Positions 46,191-58,612 of a stretch of 64,000 bases of DNA are shown piece after piece; the stretch's first letter is position 1; every line of letters begins with the position of its first letter. Both the position numbers and the translations under genes were made by a program. The notes below the pieces were generated by a model. The model saw only the letters and a program-made list of their open reading frames with translations. It did not search any database and was not told the DNA's origin. Origin of the DNA: Cyanophora paradoxa (Eukaryota > Glaucocystophyceae > Cyanophorales > Cyanophoraceae); the NCBI GenBank assembly GCA_004431415.1, contig QPMI01000254.1, positions 1 to 64,000 on the forward strand, in the 5' to 3' direction.

Positions 46191-46464
46191 GCGCGCCGAT
46201 GCGCGCGCCGCTCGCCGACACCGGCCGGGCCAGTGTGCTGTCACCTCCCTATGATGCTGCGCAGCTAGGACACCCAGCTAACTCCTCCGGCCACATGCTT
46301 GGCTCGGTCCGCACTGCAAACCAGCGCGCGAGGCCTGTACCCCTCTAGAGTTCTGACCCCCTGACGGGGCTACCGATTTCCAGCCACATTTGTCTCCAGG
46401 TCCGCGCCACCAACGTCCTCGACCGTCTCGCCGCTGCTGACGGCGGGCGGTTTTTTCCTGCGCA
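46191..46464. promoter_or_regulatory. divergent upstream region, ATP-grasp gene and tubulin copy 2
   Basis: Unique DNA between the ATP-grasp start and the edge of the tubulin duplication. No motif is assigned. Confidence 0.35.
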
Positions 46465-46490
46465 GTCCTCAACACTCCACAACCACCGAC

Positions 46491-48277
<1,787 letters not shown>

Positions 48278-48554
48278 GCGTCTTGCTAGCGTCTCTTTGG
48301 GTTAGCCGTGTGCTGGCCCGCCCTGTCGGATGTGGACCACGGGTAGTACGGTCGTTGCGCGTGAATGTCTCAATCAGAAGGAACCTGCACCCTATCCTGT
48401 CTCGTTGCAGTGGTTCGGGCGCCGGGCGGGGCGGGTTGGGTCTTTGCATGCGGATAGCAACCGGAAGCTGTTTTAGCCTCAACAGAAGCTGTGTGGACAA
48501 CGCAGCGATCGAATGTTGGGCGCGAGCGTCGGGCGGTGAGATTGCGGCTAGTCC

Positions 48555-48647
48555 GAGCACAGCACACGCTGCATTAACAGCATGCGCAGGGAAGAAGACT
48601 GCGAGCACAGCACACGCTGCATTAACAGCATGCGCAGGGAAGAAGAC
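48555..48647. repeat. 48-bp tandem repeat, two units
   Basis: GAGCACAGCACACGCTGCAT followed by TAACAGCATGCGCAGGGAAG and AAGAC occurs at 48555-48599 and again at 48603-48647. It sits at the end of the tubulin duplication, in its diverged 3' flank; copy 1 has only a degenerate single unit (AGAGCAAAGCACACTGCTGC). Confidence 0.9.
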
Positions 48648-48823
48648 GTACTGCGAGAGAGATTAATTTTAGTGAGGGGGGGGGGAGGGGGGATTTGGGG
48701 GGCGGAGTCGATCTCTGGGTACGTATACAATCGGCAGTACTTTCCAGAAGACTCACGTGCAGCGCTGCTGCCTCGCCCAAGCACAATTGCAAGCGAGCAC
48801 CGCGGCCCAGTCCGCGCGCCAAA

Positions 48824-50972
48824 ATGAAGATATACGCGCACTTCGAGCACGACGGCTTCCGCTGTGTCGTTCCCGTTCGCTTACCGCCGGATTCGGAAGC
48901 CATGCCCGTCTCCTCGTTCCTCTCGGTACGCTACGGCTCAACAATATCCGCTGATTTGCTATGCGCGGCGGGCTGGCTGACAGGACGTATGCAGATGGCG
49001 GCCGACAAGCTTAGGCCGAAGATCGTCCCTCTTGGCTTGGGGGTTCCGACAGATCGCCTGGTCGCACACGTGTCGAAGGGCTCCAAGTACGCAGAGACTG
49101 CAGCGCCCGCGCGCCGTCAGTCGCTTGCTTGCTGAACCTTCGCGGACCTTCCACCGCATGCGCAGACTCGTACAGCTTCGTCCCTCGGCAAGGCTGCGCT
49201 CTCTGAACATCGAGGATGGATGTGATGTATATCTAACGATTGGTGTGATATCTCCGATCACTGCCCGCCGCGTGATCCGAGCATGGAAGCTGATGGAACG
49301 TTCGGTCCCCAGGCGGTCCCTCCTCCGCGGTCCGCGGTCGCGCCGACTCGGCGAGCGAGCCCGCGGAGGCATCGCCATTCGACAGCATCGATGACCCGGT
49401 CTTGACCCTGATTGCCGCGCAACTCTCTGAGGAGACGAAGGCGCGCCTGTCCCGCACATCCCGGCGCTTCCGTAGCGTGTTCCTCTCCAACCTCGCTGGT
49501 AAGACCGGTGGATGCGCGAGGCCCAGTCACGCGCGCTGACGCCGTCGCAGGCTGGCGCACTGCCCGCATCTCGGTGGCCGATACGGTACCCTCGCCGCGC
49601 GGCCGCGCGAAGGGCGCGCGCGCGGCGTCGGCCTCGCGGGCGCACGTGCTGTCGACGGCGGCGGCGGCGAAGCTGCTACGGGAGCGCTTCGAGGCGATGG
49701 AGGAGCTGCAGATCCGCCTGCCCTCCGGGAGCCCCGGGGCGGACCTCGCCGCCGTCCTCGCGGCGGCGAACCCGGGCCTGGAGCGCCTCTCCGTCGTCCT
49801 GCCCGAGGGCGCCGCCCGCCCCGACGCCGCGCTCCTCGAGGCGGCGGCGCTCGCCCCGGGGCCCCGCCCGCCTGCGCGGCCTGCGCCTCGCCGGCGTCTC
49901 GGGCGACCTGCTCGCCGACGGCGTCGCGGCGCGGGCGGCGGCGGGGGCGCCGGCGGCGGCGGAGACGCTGGAGGAGATCGACGCCGACGTCTCGGAGGCC
50001 GCCTCGCTCGTCGCCCTCGCCGCCGCCTTCCCCCGCCTCCGCTTCCTCTCCCGCCTCCACTGCGCCGACCGCCCGCTCCTCGCCGTCGCCGCCGCGCTCC
50101 CGATCGCCGTGCGGCACCTCTCCGTGCGGTTCCCGCTGGAGGGCCCGTGCCCCGAGTTCGCCGCCGTCGCCGCGCGGGGCCTGCAGTCGCTGAAGCTCAA
50201 CTTCGACCGGGAGGGCGCGCAGGCGCGGGCCTTCGCCGCGCTGGCCGCCTCGGGCGCCCTCGCCAACCTCCGCCTCCTCGTCCTCTCCGGCGCGTGGGAC
50301 GCCGCCAGCGCCCGCCTCGCCGCCCGCCTCCCGCGCCTCGAGCACCTCCGCCTGGAGGACTCGGACCGGCCCGGGGCCGGCCTCAACGCCCCGCGCGAGC
50401 TGCTGGAGGCCCTCGCCGGGGCCTCGCCCTCGCTGCGGCACCTCTCGGCGCAGCCGTCGCGGGCGATGAGCGACCGCTTGCGGGAGGGGGCGCGGCGCCT
50501 CCTCCCGTCCCTCCGCGCCGTCCTCGCCGACGAGGCGCCCCTCTTCGTCTTCCCCGACGCCGTCGCCGCCGCCCGCGCCGCCCTCGAGGCGGAGGGCCAG
50601 CCGGCCCCGCGGGGGCGACGAGGCCTTCCTCTACGCCGGGCCCTCGCCTGGCAGCACACCGACCCCGCCGCCGTCGCGCTGCAGGCGGCCGCCGAGCGGG
50701 CGCGCGGGCGGCCGCGGGAGGAGGCGCTGCGGGAGGCCAAGGCCCTCCTCCGCCCCTCCGTCCTCGTCGTGGACGTCCAGTTCGTCATGGCGCTCCCGGA
50801 GCCGGCCCCCGCCGCCCCCGCCCCGCAGGCCCCGCCCGCCGACGAGCACAAGCCCCCGGCAGCCGAGCCCGAGGCCCCCGCCCCCGCCGAGGCGGCGGCG
50901 GCAGGCCCCGCCCCCTACCGCCCCGACTTCCCGATCCCCTGCGACCACCCCGCCGACCCCATGGAGCTCTGA
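48824..50972 (+). CDS. ubiquitin-like / F-box / leucine-rich protein
   Basis: Start ATG at 48824. The first exons form a beta-grasp-like region: MKIYAHFEHDGFRCVVPVRL, DKLRPKIVPLGLGVPTDRLV, and across an intron RLRSLNIEDGCDVYLTIG, the closing strand of many ubiquitin-like domains. An F-box follows: SIDDPVLTLIAAQLSEETKA and RLSRTSRRFRSVFLSNLA. Then irregular leucine-rich repeats (LRFLSRLHCADRPLL, VRHLSVRFPLEG, LQSLKLNF, LRLLVLSGAW, LEHLRLEDSD, LRHLSAQ) and a Pro/Ala tail to the TGA at 50970-50972. This predicts a substrate adaptor of an SCF ubiquitin ligase. The first intron's phase is not certain. A one-base frame break occurs near 49858-49870 in a CCCCGGGGCCCC run. Confidence 0.72.
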
Positions 50973-51225
50973 GGCGAGCTGAGCGGCTCCCCTCCCGAGC
51001 CCGACGGGGGCGGCTGTAAGCTACGCCTGTAACATATCCTTTCCACTGTCAACATGGAGGCTACCTAAACTTTTGCCTTTTGGGTTCATCATGCTAGTTC
51101 TAGATCTGTAGGGTAGCTGTAGACTGTAGGTTCATCATGTCACAGCGTGCCGCGCCACTAGCGGCCACTCATTGAACTTCTGATCAAGCTACTGGTTCGC
51201 GTCGTTCGCTGCGCGCTAGCTCTAG
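50973..51225. other. convergent intergenic region
   Basis: AT-richer 3' flanks of two convergent genes; TAGATCTGTAGGGTAGCTGTAG and AGCTCTAGCTAGC stretches. No gene is seen. Confidence 0.45.
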
Positions 51226-53300
51226 CTAGCGGTCGGCGGGGGCGGCATTGGCGGCGGCGGCGGCGTCGGGGTCGAAGGAGCCATCGGCGGGCGCGCCGGG
51301 GGGCGGGAGGACGAAGGTGGGGACCGTCGAGATCGTCTCCAGGCAGCGCCCTGGCCCGCCCCCCGGCCCGGTCGGCGCGGGCGGGCCGGGGCCGGCGGGG
51401 CGCAACGCGGGGCGGACCTCCCGGGGGGTGGAGGTAGTCGCACTTGGGGCAGAGGTACGTCTCGATGAACTCGTCCCGCTCGTCGGGGCCCAGCTGGCAG
51501 CGGCTGCACGTGCACGTGAAGTAGAAGCGGCTCTGCAGGTGCCGCTGCCGCTGCTCCACCGACACCGCCTGCGCCGCCCGGCCTCAGCGCGGAGGAGGCG
51601 GCGGCGGAGGAGAGAGGAGCGGGAGGGAGGGGGCGGGCCGAGTCGGTGTAGCAGAAGGCGAGCTCGGTGCCCTTGGGCTGGGGCATGAGCATGCGGAACT
51701 CGAGGACGCGGTTGCGAAGCGCCGGCATCACCGCCGGCTCCGGCTCCGTCCGGTACATCTGCAGCGGCCGCCGTCGGTCGAGGGCCGGGCCGCCGGCGGC
51801 GCGGGGGCGGACGGTGGCGGCGCAGGAGTGGTTGAAGAAGGAGGCGTGGGGGAAGATGCCGACGCCCTGCGCGCGTGAGCCCGGGCCGGCGGGTCGCGCG
51901 GGCGGGCGGGCGGGCGGGCGGGGCGCACGACGGCCTCGTAGCTGGCGTCCCACATGGCGAAGCTGTTCGTGAAGAAGCTGCAGTAGCTGCCCCCCGCGCC
52001 GCTCCCGTCGGCGCCGGGCGGGCGCCGGGGCGGGCGGCGCGCACTCGTTGATGAGCTCGTTCTCGTCGACGTCCTCGAAGAGCTCGGGCATCACCAGCCT
52101 GCGCCCCGCAGCCGCCCGTCTCGCCCCGCTCCCCCCGACCGGGCGGGCGGGCGCACTTGCACTTGTTGACGAGGACGCGGGCGTCCCGGATCTCGTCCTT
52201 CGAGTACTGCCCGGGCCCCCGGCGCTCCCTTAGGCGCGGCCGGCCGCGCGCGGCGGGGCGCCGCGGGCTGCGGCGCATGCGCACGTGCTCCCGGTGGGTC
52301 ATGAGGACGATGATCGACTCGTACGACATCGCCTCCTCGATCTGCAGCGCCGCGCGCCTCGGCGCCCGGCGCGGGGCGGGGCGGGGCGGGGCGGGCGGAC
52401 GCGGCGGCAGCGGAGGGCGTCGCGGTCGCGGGCCTCCCGGACGGCCTCCCCGTGCGCCGCGCTCCCCGCCGCCATCACCGGCGACTTCGCCCCCTCGCCC
52501 CCGCCGCCTCCTTCGCCGCCCGCTCCGCGTCGTGCGCCCGCGTCGCCTCCCCCGCCGCCCGCGCCGCCGCCGCCGCCGCCGCCTCCGCCGCCTCAATCTG
52601 CTTCTCCAGCTCCTGCACGTGGCCCGCCGCCGCGTCCGCCGCCGCGTCCGCCGTCGTCCGCGCCTCCGCCGTGCCGCCCGCCCCCGCGTCGCCGGCGCCG
52701 GCGCCGGCGCCGAGGGAGACCTTGCCGAGGGCGTCGGCGGCGGCGCCGACGTCCGCCGCCTCGCCCTCCGCCTCGTCCGACGCGATCTCGGCCTCCGCCC
52801 GCCGCCTTCGCAGGTCCCGCGCCCGCCGCACCATCAGCTGGATCAGGATGCGCGCCACCGTGCTGCCCCGCCCCGCGTCGGCCGGCGTCGCCCCGCGCTG
52901 CGGTGGGGTGCGCGGCGCGCACTTCTCGTCGTGGTCGTGGAAGATGTCCCGCCGCTCGAACATCTGGCTGAGTGCGTTGCACTCCTCGCCCGCGTGGTAC
53001 CTGCCACCGCCCGGCGCTCGACGCAGCCGGCAGGGCGGCTGGGGCCGGTAGGGAGCGCGCACCACTTGGCGTACTCCATGCAGTCGGGCGTGCAGTAGTA
53101 GACGGCCCTGCAGTCGGGGCAGCAGCCTGCGCGGGCGGGCCCCTCAGCGCGGCGCGCGGTCGGGCGCGCCGGCCGCGCTCGCTCACCGGGGAGCGGGTCC
53201 TCGAGGTTGCTGGAGAAGCAGTGGGCGCAGACGCGCTTCACGACGCTGTCCTCGGGTACGACGGTGAACGGATAAGCGTGGAAAACGACCTTGTGTCCCC
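51226..53300 (-). CDS. SET-MYND (SMYD-type) protein
   Basis: The exon from 53300 reads HKVVFHAYPFTVVPEDSVVK then RVCAHCFSSNLEDPL; next CCPDCRAVYYCTPDCMEYAK and GEECNALSQM. These are the split-SET start and the MYND zinc finger (Cys pairs). A long Ala/Glu-rich coiled coil (HVQELEKQIEAAEAAAAAAA) is inserted before LQIEEAMSYESIIVLMTHRE. The SET core follows: GGSYCSFFTNSFAMWD, GVGIFPHASFFNHSCAATVR (N-H-S-C motif) and GTELAFCYTD, then the post-SET Cys cluster YFTCTCSRCQLGPDERDEF. Stop 51226. SMYD proteins transfer methyl groups from SAM to lysines. A first exon upstream of 53300, after an acceptor CTGACCAG, is not identified. Confidence 0.84.
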
Positions 53301-53961
53301 TGGTCAGTGCAGATCACGTGGAAAGCGCGGCACAGCTAGCCATGACAGTCGCGCAGCGGGTCGGTCGCGGGGTAAGGACGGCCGCGGCTGGCGCGAAGCT
53401 AGTGGCTCGCGCACCTCATCAGTGACGGCGTCTCTCGAGAGCACGGCAAATCGGCCTTGTGTGGGCGTGCCTACGCGAGAAACGCTCGGGGTCGCATACG
53501 CGCCAGCGCAGGCAGTAGAAGCGAGTAGAAAGACACGCACTCGCGATATCTACAGGCCATCCCGAGTGCTTGATGAAGTCGAGCGTCTGCTCCATCGGAC
53601 GATGCGTCGCGTACCGCCCGGCGGCGATTATGCTCTCTCTATCAGCTGCGCTGCAATCCGCTCGGCTCGCGATGTTGCAGGCACGCTGGATTTCGAAGAC
53701 GACCTCTCGGCTTGGGTACGCTGTTTTCCAGAACGAGACCTTGCCGCACAAATCGTTCTAGCGCCTGGATTCCATCGGAGGAGGTGTCTCCAAAGAGCGC
53801 ACAGCGAGGTCAGCGACTCCGCTGCAGCGGCCCGGCGTAGCTAGCTTCTCCGTCGAATCAGTGCTTTCGGGCGGCGGCGGCACCGCGCGTCCAGCTCGCT
53901 CGCTAGCCTTTAGCTAGCCTTCGTAAAGAGGCGTTAGCCGCGAGCTTGGCCACCAGCTCGC
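53301..53961. other. probable 5' exon region of the SET-MYND gene and phytochrome promoter
   Basis: The missing first exon of the minus-strand SET-MYND gene should lie here. A 110-codon open frame on the minus strand (53419-53751) is not recognisable. The last 100 bp lead into the phytochrome ATG. Confidence 0.4.
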
Positions 53962-56900
53962 ATGGCTGCGGTCGTGGAGCGCCATGGCGAGGGGCACGGA
54001 GCGCTGTTGGACCGCATGCATGGCGAGAACGAGCGCAACAAGCCCAGCATTCAACCGCACGGCCTGCTCTTCGTGCTACGGGAGCAGGACCGCGACCTGA
54101 TCATCGAAAACGTCTCTGAGAACGTGACCCAAATCACGGGCTGGCGCCTGCAGGACCTGCTGGGGAGCCCCATCGACGTGCTTCTGGACAAGCTCTCCAC
54201 GAAGCACCTCAAGGAGACCGTCGCGTTCAACGAGCTGAGCCAGCCCATCGAACTCCGCCTGGCGACGTACAAGGCCTCCGGCAAGTCCGCGTCGGGCGGC
54301 TCCCCCTCCCCCGCAGCGCGCTCCTGGAACGGGTGCGCGCGCCGTCCCCGCCGCCGCCCGGCGGCCCGGCCTGAGGCGAGGCGCAGCGTGCTGCACCGGA
54401 CGAGCTGCGGCCTCATCCTGGAGGCGGAGGAGAACACGCCGACGCTCTTCGCGCGCGGCGCGGACCGCACGAAGAAGATCGCGCTCTTCGGTGCGGCGGC
54501 CGCCCCGCCGCGCCGCGCGGCGGCGGGGCGGGAGCTCGAAGCGAGCGGGCGGGGCGGGGGCGGCAGGGCGGCTGCAGAGCACGTCGAGCCAGGCGGAGTT
54601 CTGCGGGGAGCTGGCGGCGGCGATCGCGGAGATGACGGGGTACGAGCGCGTGTGCATGTACAAGTTCGTGGAGGACTTCAACGGGAAGGTGCTCGCGGAG
54701 GTGCGCGCGCGCGAGAGCATCGAGTCCTTCGAGGGGATGTTCTTCCCCTCCACGGACATCCCCGAGTCCACCCGCGCCCTCTACATGATCCACCGCATCC
54801 GCATGTACGTCGACGCCACCGCCGGTCCGCCCCCTCGCCCCGCCCCGCCCCGCCCCGCATTGGTTGTTGCCCCGTGCCGAGCGGGGGCGGGGGCGCAGAG
54901 CCGGTGGAGGTGACGCCGGCGGTGAACCCGACGGCGCGGCTCCCCGTGGACCTCAACCACAGCATCCTCCGCTCCATGCGCTCCTGCCACAGTCCGCCCC
55001 CCGCCCCGCCCCGCCCTGCACGCCCCCCGCCCCGCCCCCGCCGACGCCGACGCCCCGCGCAGTCCAGTACATGAAGGCGAGCCCGCGGCTCGCGGCGCGG
55101 CGCGCGGGGTGCAGGGCGGGGCGGGCGGAGCTGACGGGGCCGGGCGGGGCGCAGAACATGGGCGTGCGGGCCTCCCTCACCATCTCCCTCGTCGTCGAGA
55201 ACAAGCTCTGGGGCCTCATGTCCGCCCCGCCACGCCCCGCCCTGCCCACCGCGCCCCGGGCGCCGAGACGTGGCGCAGCTGCTGCCACCAGCTCTCGGGC
55301 CCGAAGTACATCACGTACGAGGACCGGGCGGCGATCCGCGACGTGGTCGACTTCGCGTCGGTGCTGCTGAGCCACAAGGCGGAGACGGACCGGCGGGAGC
55401 GCTACCTCCAGACGCGGGCGCTCCTCGAGGAGATGGCGTCCTCCGTCCCCGCCGAGGAGCGCAACGTGGCGCAGGCCGTCCTCGACGCCCGCCCCTCGCT
55501 CTTCGACATCATCCCCTGCGGGGGCCTCACCGTGGCGGTCGCCTCCGGGGCGCACGTCTCGCACGGGCGCGTCCCCTCGGAGCCCGAGGTGCAGCAGCTG
55601 GCGCGGTACATCCGGGCGCGGCCGCAGGACCGCGTGTGGAGCACGATCTCGATGTCCCGCGTGATGGAGTCGGCGGCGGCGATGAAGGAGACGGCGTGCG
55701 GCGTGCTGGCCGTCCCCGTGGGCCTGGGGCCCCTCGAGTCGGTGATGTGGTACCGCCCCGAGCTCGAGTACGACGTCGTCTGGGCCGGCTCGCTGAAGGA
55801 GGCGGCCAAGAAGGGGTCCGACGGGAAGGACTACGGGCCCCGCAAGTCCTTCGCCAAGTTCAAGGAGAGCGTCAAGATGACGTGCGAGCCGTGGGAGGGC
55901 CACGAGAAGGACGCGGCCCTCGCCGTCCGCAACTTCCTCGTCGCCCTCTACTTCCGCGGCCTCCCCGACGCCGGCATGAGCGCCGAGCAGCGCCGCGCCT
56001 TCGAGACCGCCGGCTACCCGCTCGTCCTCATGGACCCCCTCTCGGGGATGCTCGACTGCAACCCGCGCTTCTGCCGGGCCCTGGGCCTCGGCAAGAGCGA
56101 CCTCGTCGGGCAGCAGTTCGGGGCCCGCCTGGCGCAGGAGGAGTTCCGGCGGCGCGTGCAGGAGGCCTTCGCGGAGGTCCTCTCCACCGGCGAGGCGGCG
56201 GACGTGGAGCTGCGGGTGCAGGGCGGGGACGGGCGCTCCCTCGAGTGCCTCCTCTTCCTCGCCCCGCTGCGCGCCGCCGCCGGGGGCATCGCCCAGGTCA
56301 TCGGCGTCGCCCAGATCGCCGCCGTCCTCGAGTCCGCCTTCTCCCTCCACGCCGCCGCCTCCACCTACGCCCCGGGCGCCGAGGCCGCCGGCGACATCCA
56401 GCGCGCCGCCACCGCGGGGAGCGCCCCCGGCGGCGCGGCGGGGGCGGGGGCGGGGGAGGAGGGGGAGCGGGGGGCGAACATGGCGGCGGCGATCGAGGCG
56501 AAGCGGCGGTTCCTGACGAAGCTGGGGGCGGAGCTGGAGCAGCGGGAGAACGCGAGCCGGCAGAGCAGCACGGGGGCCCTCTTCGGGCCCTACGCCCCCA
56601 CCGCCCCCGAGAGCCCCCTCGCCAGCCGCTCGCCGCGCCCGCCGCCACGGGGAACCTGCTCGCGACGACGCGGCGCGGCTCGCCCGAGAAGCGCGGCGCC
56701 GCCGCCGTCCACGCCGAGTCCGTCAACCAGTGCGCCCCGAACCGCCCGCCCCGCCCGCCCGCCCGCCCCGCCTCCCTGCGCTGAGGCGGCGGGGCGCGCA
56801 GGTACGTGTCGAACGCGTTCTTCTCGGGGACGTGTCGCTGGAGGAGCCGAAGCCCGAGGCGGCGCTGAGCCGCCGCTCCAGCGCCCGCCGCTCCGCCCGG

Positions 56901-57661
56901 GACGCCCCCGCCGCGGGGCGCCCCGGAGCCGGCCCCGAGGGCCCGGCCCCGCGGGGAGGCCCCGCACCCGGCGACCCCATCCCCGAGGGCGGTGCGGCGC
57001 CCTCGGCGCCCCTCGCGCGCGCGCGCGCCTCTGACGCCGCGGCCGGCGAGCAGACGAGGCGGCGGCGATGGGCGAGGGTGCGGAGGGCGAGGCGCTGGAG
57101 GGGGCGGAGGGGGCGGAGGGCGAGGAGGCGGCCCCGCGGCAGCCGCTGGCGCCGCGGCCGACGATGAACCCGCTCCAGGTCCTCGCCTACTCCGTCAAGT
57201 CCGTTCAGCCCAAGGCGCGCCCGCCCCGCCCCGCCCCGCCCGCCCCCGACCCCGCCCGCACCGCGGCGCTGAGGGGCCGGTGGCGGGGCAGGCGGTGGCG
57301 AAGCAGGTGCAGCTCTCGCTGACGACGAAGGGGGCGTTCCCCGAGGTGGTGTACGGGGACGCGGCGGCCGTCCACCAGCTCCTCAGGCACCTCCTCACCG
57401 AGTCCGTCAAGGTCCGTGGGCGCCCTCCCTCCCCCGCCCCCTTGCCTCCTCCGAGCACCGCACGCGCAGTTCGTCTCGTCGGGGCGGATCTCGCTGCTGG
57501 CGACGCTGGAGACGGTGAAGGGCTTCCGGGCGGGGAGCGTGCCGCACCCGCGCCTCACGCTCCGCCTCGACGTCGCCGACACGGGCATCGGCCTCCTCCG
57601 CAGCGACATCCGCTCCCTCCAGGGCGCCTTCTCCGCCCTCATGGAGCACTGGCAGAGCTAG
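53962..57661 (+). CDS. PHY: phytochrome (PAS-GAF-PHY-PAS, degenerate kinase end)
   Basis: Start ATG 53962. The PAS domain opens with NKPSIQPHGLLFVL; exons 53962-54284, 54387-54490, 54567-54824, 54899-54991, 55063-55076, 55155-55219 and from 55279 fit in phase. The GAF has ERVCMYKFVEDFNGKVLAEV, FFPSTDIPESTRALYMIHRI (DIP motif) and LRSMRSC, with the chromophore Cys (codon 54985-54987) where plant phytochromes carry it. Next is HIQYMKNMGVRAS, then LWGLICCHQ (Gln for the second His of CHH). The PHY tongue is YGPRKSFAKF (PRxSF) with EPWEGHEKDAA. A second PAS (GYPLVLMDPLSGMLDCNPRF) follows, then Ala/Pro-rich linkers. The C-terminus has a kinase ATPase remnant (LLRHLLTESVKF, DVADTGIGLL) that ends soon after, with no clear phospho-His motif. 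Stop 57661. Confidence 0.92.
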
Positions 57662-57924
57662 GCGCCCGTCCCGCCCGCGATCCGAATTTATTCTTTTCTT
57701 TGGAAGCCAGAGGGGAGGGGAGCTAGCTGTAGCAAGGGAACAGGGAGATGGGGAGGGAACCGGGACGGGAGATGGGAGGGGAGCTCGAGAGAGAGAGAAC
57801 GTGTTGGGGAGAGAGAGATTTGTGGGGAGTGTTGAGGGGGTAGCCGCCATCAGCAAGGGGGGTGGAGAGGAAGGGGGGGGAAGATCGAGAAAAAAAGAGA
57901 GCAAACACCGACCCGCTGCCCGCG
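57662..57924. other. intergenic, purine-rich
   Basis: A GGGAGA/GGGAGG-rich plus strand fills most of this spacer between two plus-strand genes. No gene is seen. Confidence 0.45.
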
Positions 57925-58451
57925 ATGGAGAAGGAGGACGGGACGCCCGCGACGCTGGAGGAGGTCATGAGCAGTGCGCGTCGACCCGAACTCGCCCTCC
58001 GCCCGCATCTGAGCCTTCGCCCGCCAGATTTCCAGGCGCAGTTCCAGCGGCTGCTGGATGCGACGCAGAGCGAGTGCGACGAAGTCCGGCAGGAGCACTT
58101 GAAGCTGCAAGAGTCGCTCGAAGGTCGCCTCCGCGGCTGAGCTGAAGCCCCGCGAAACCCCGCGAAATTTGAATTTCCTTCGCGCAGGCACGTTCTCGAC
58201 GTGCTCGGAGCAGAAAGCTGGGTTCGAAAGCGAGCTTTCTCGAATCCAAAGCGAAATCAGGCGCGTTCTGGCAGCGGCGGTCATTGATTGAGGTCTCGCG
58301 CGCCTTCTGATCGCAGTCCCCCCGATTTCGCAGCTCGTTCATGTCGCGCCTGCCGAAGCTGGTGTTTGGAAAGCAGCCCGGCCCCGACGCAGTGACCGGC
58401 TTGCAGCGATCCACAGCCGGCATGACGGGCTCGCAGCTGCAGGAGCGATGA
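57925..58451 (+). CDS. short coiled-coil protein
   Basis: Four exons: 57925-57973, 58028-58123, 58188-58260 and 58334-58451, all in phase; the third intron starts with GC. The product is about 110 residues: MEKEDGTPATLEEVM, then helical FQAQFQRLLDATQSECDE and VRQEHLKLQESLE, then TCSEQKAGFESELSRIQSEI, and a short loop end (SRLPKLVFGKQPGPDAV). The heptad-like spacing predicts a coiled coil, so a subunit or adaptor of a larger complex is likely. No family is recognised. Confidence 0.62.
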
Positions 58452-58612
58452 CGCTCGGAGCCCGTGATCATTTTTGCACCAATGTATAGCCTAGCAGCGC
58501 GAAACCTTTGAACGCAACCGCATGTATTCGGGAATCGCCGCTGAGCGCCGGGCGCCTCGAGCTAGCGCTCGGCTAGATCTAGAGGGTGGACGGCCGGGGC
58601 GGCGCGTTCGCT

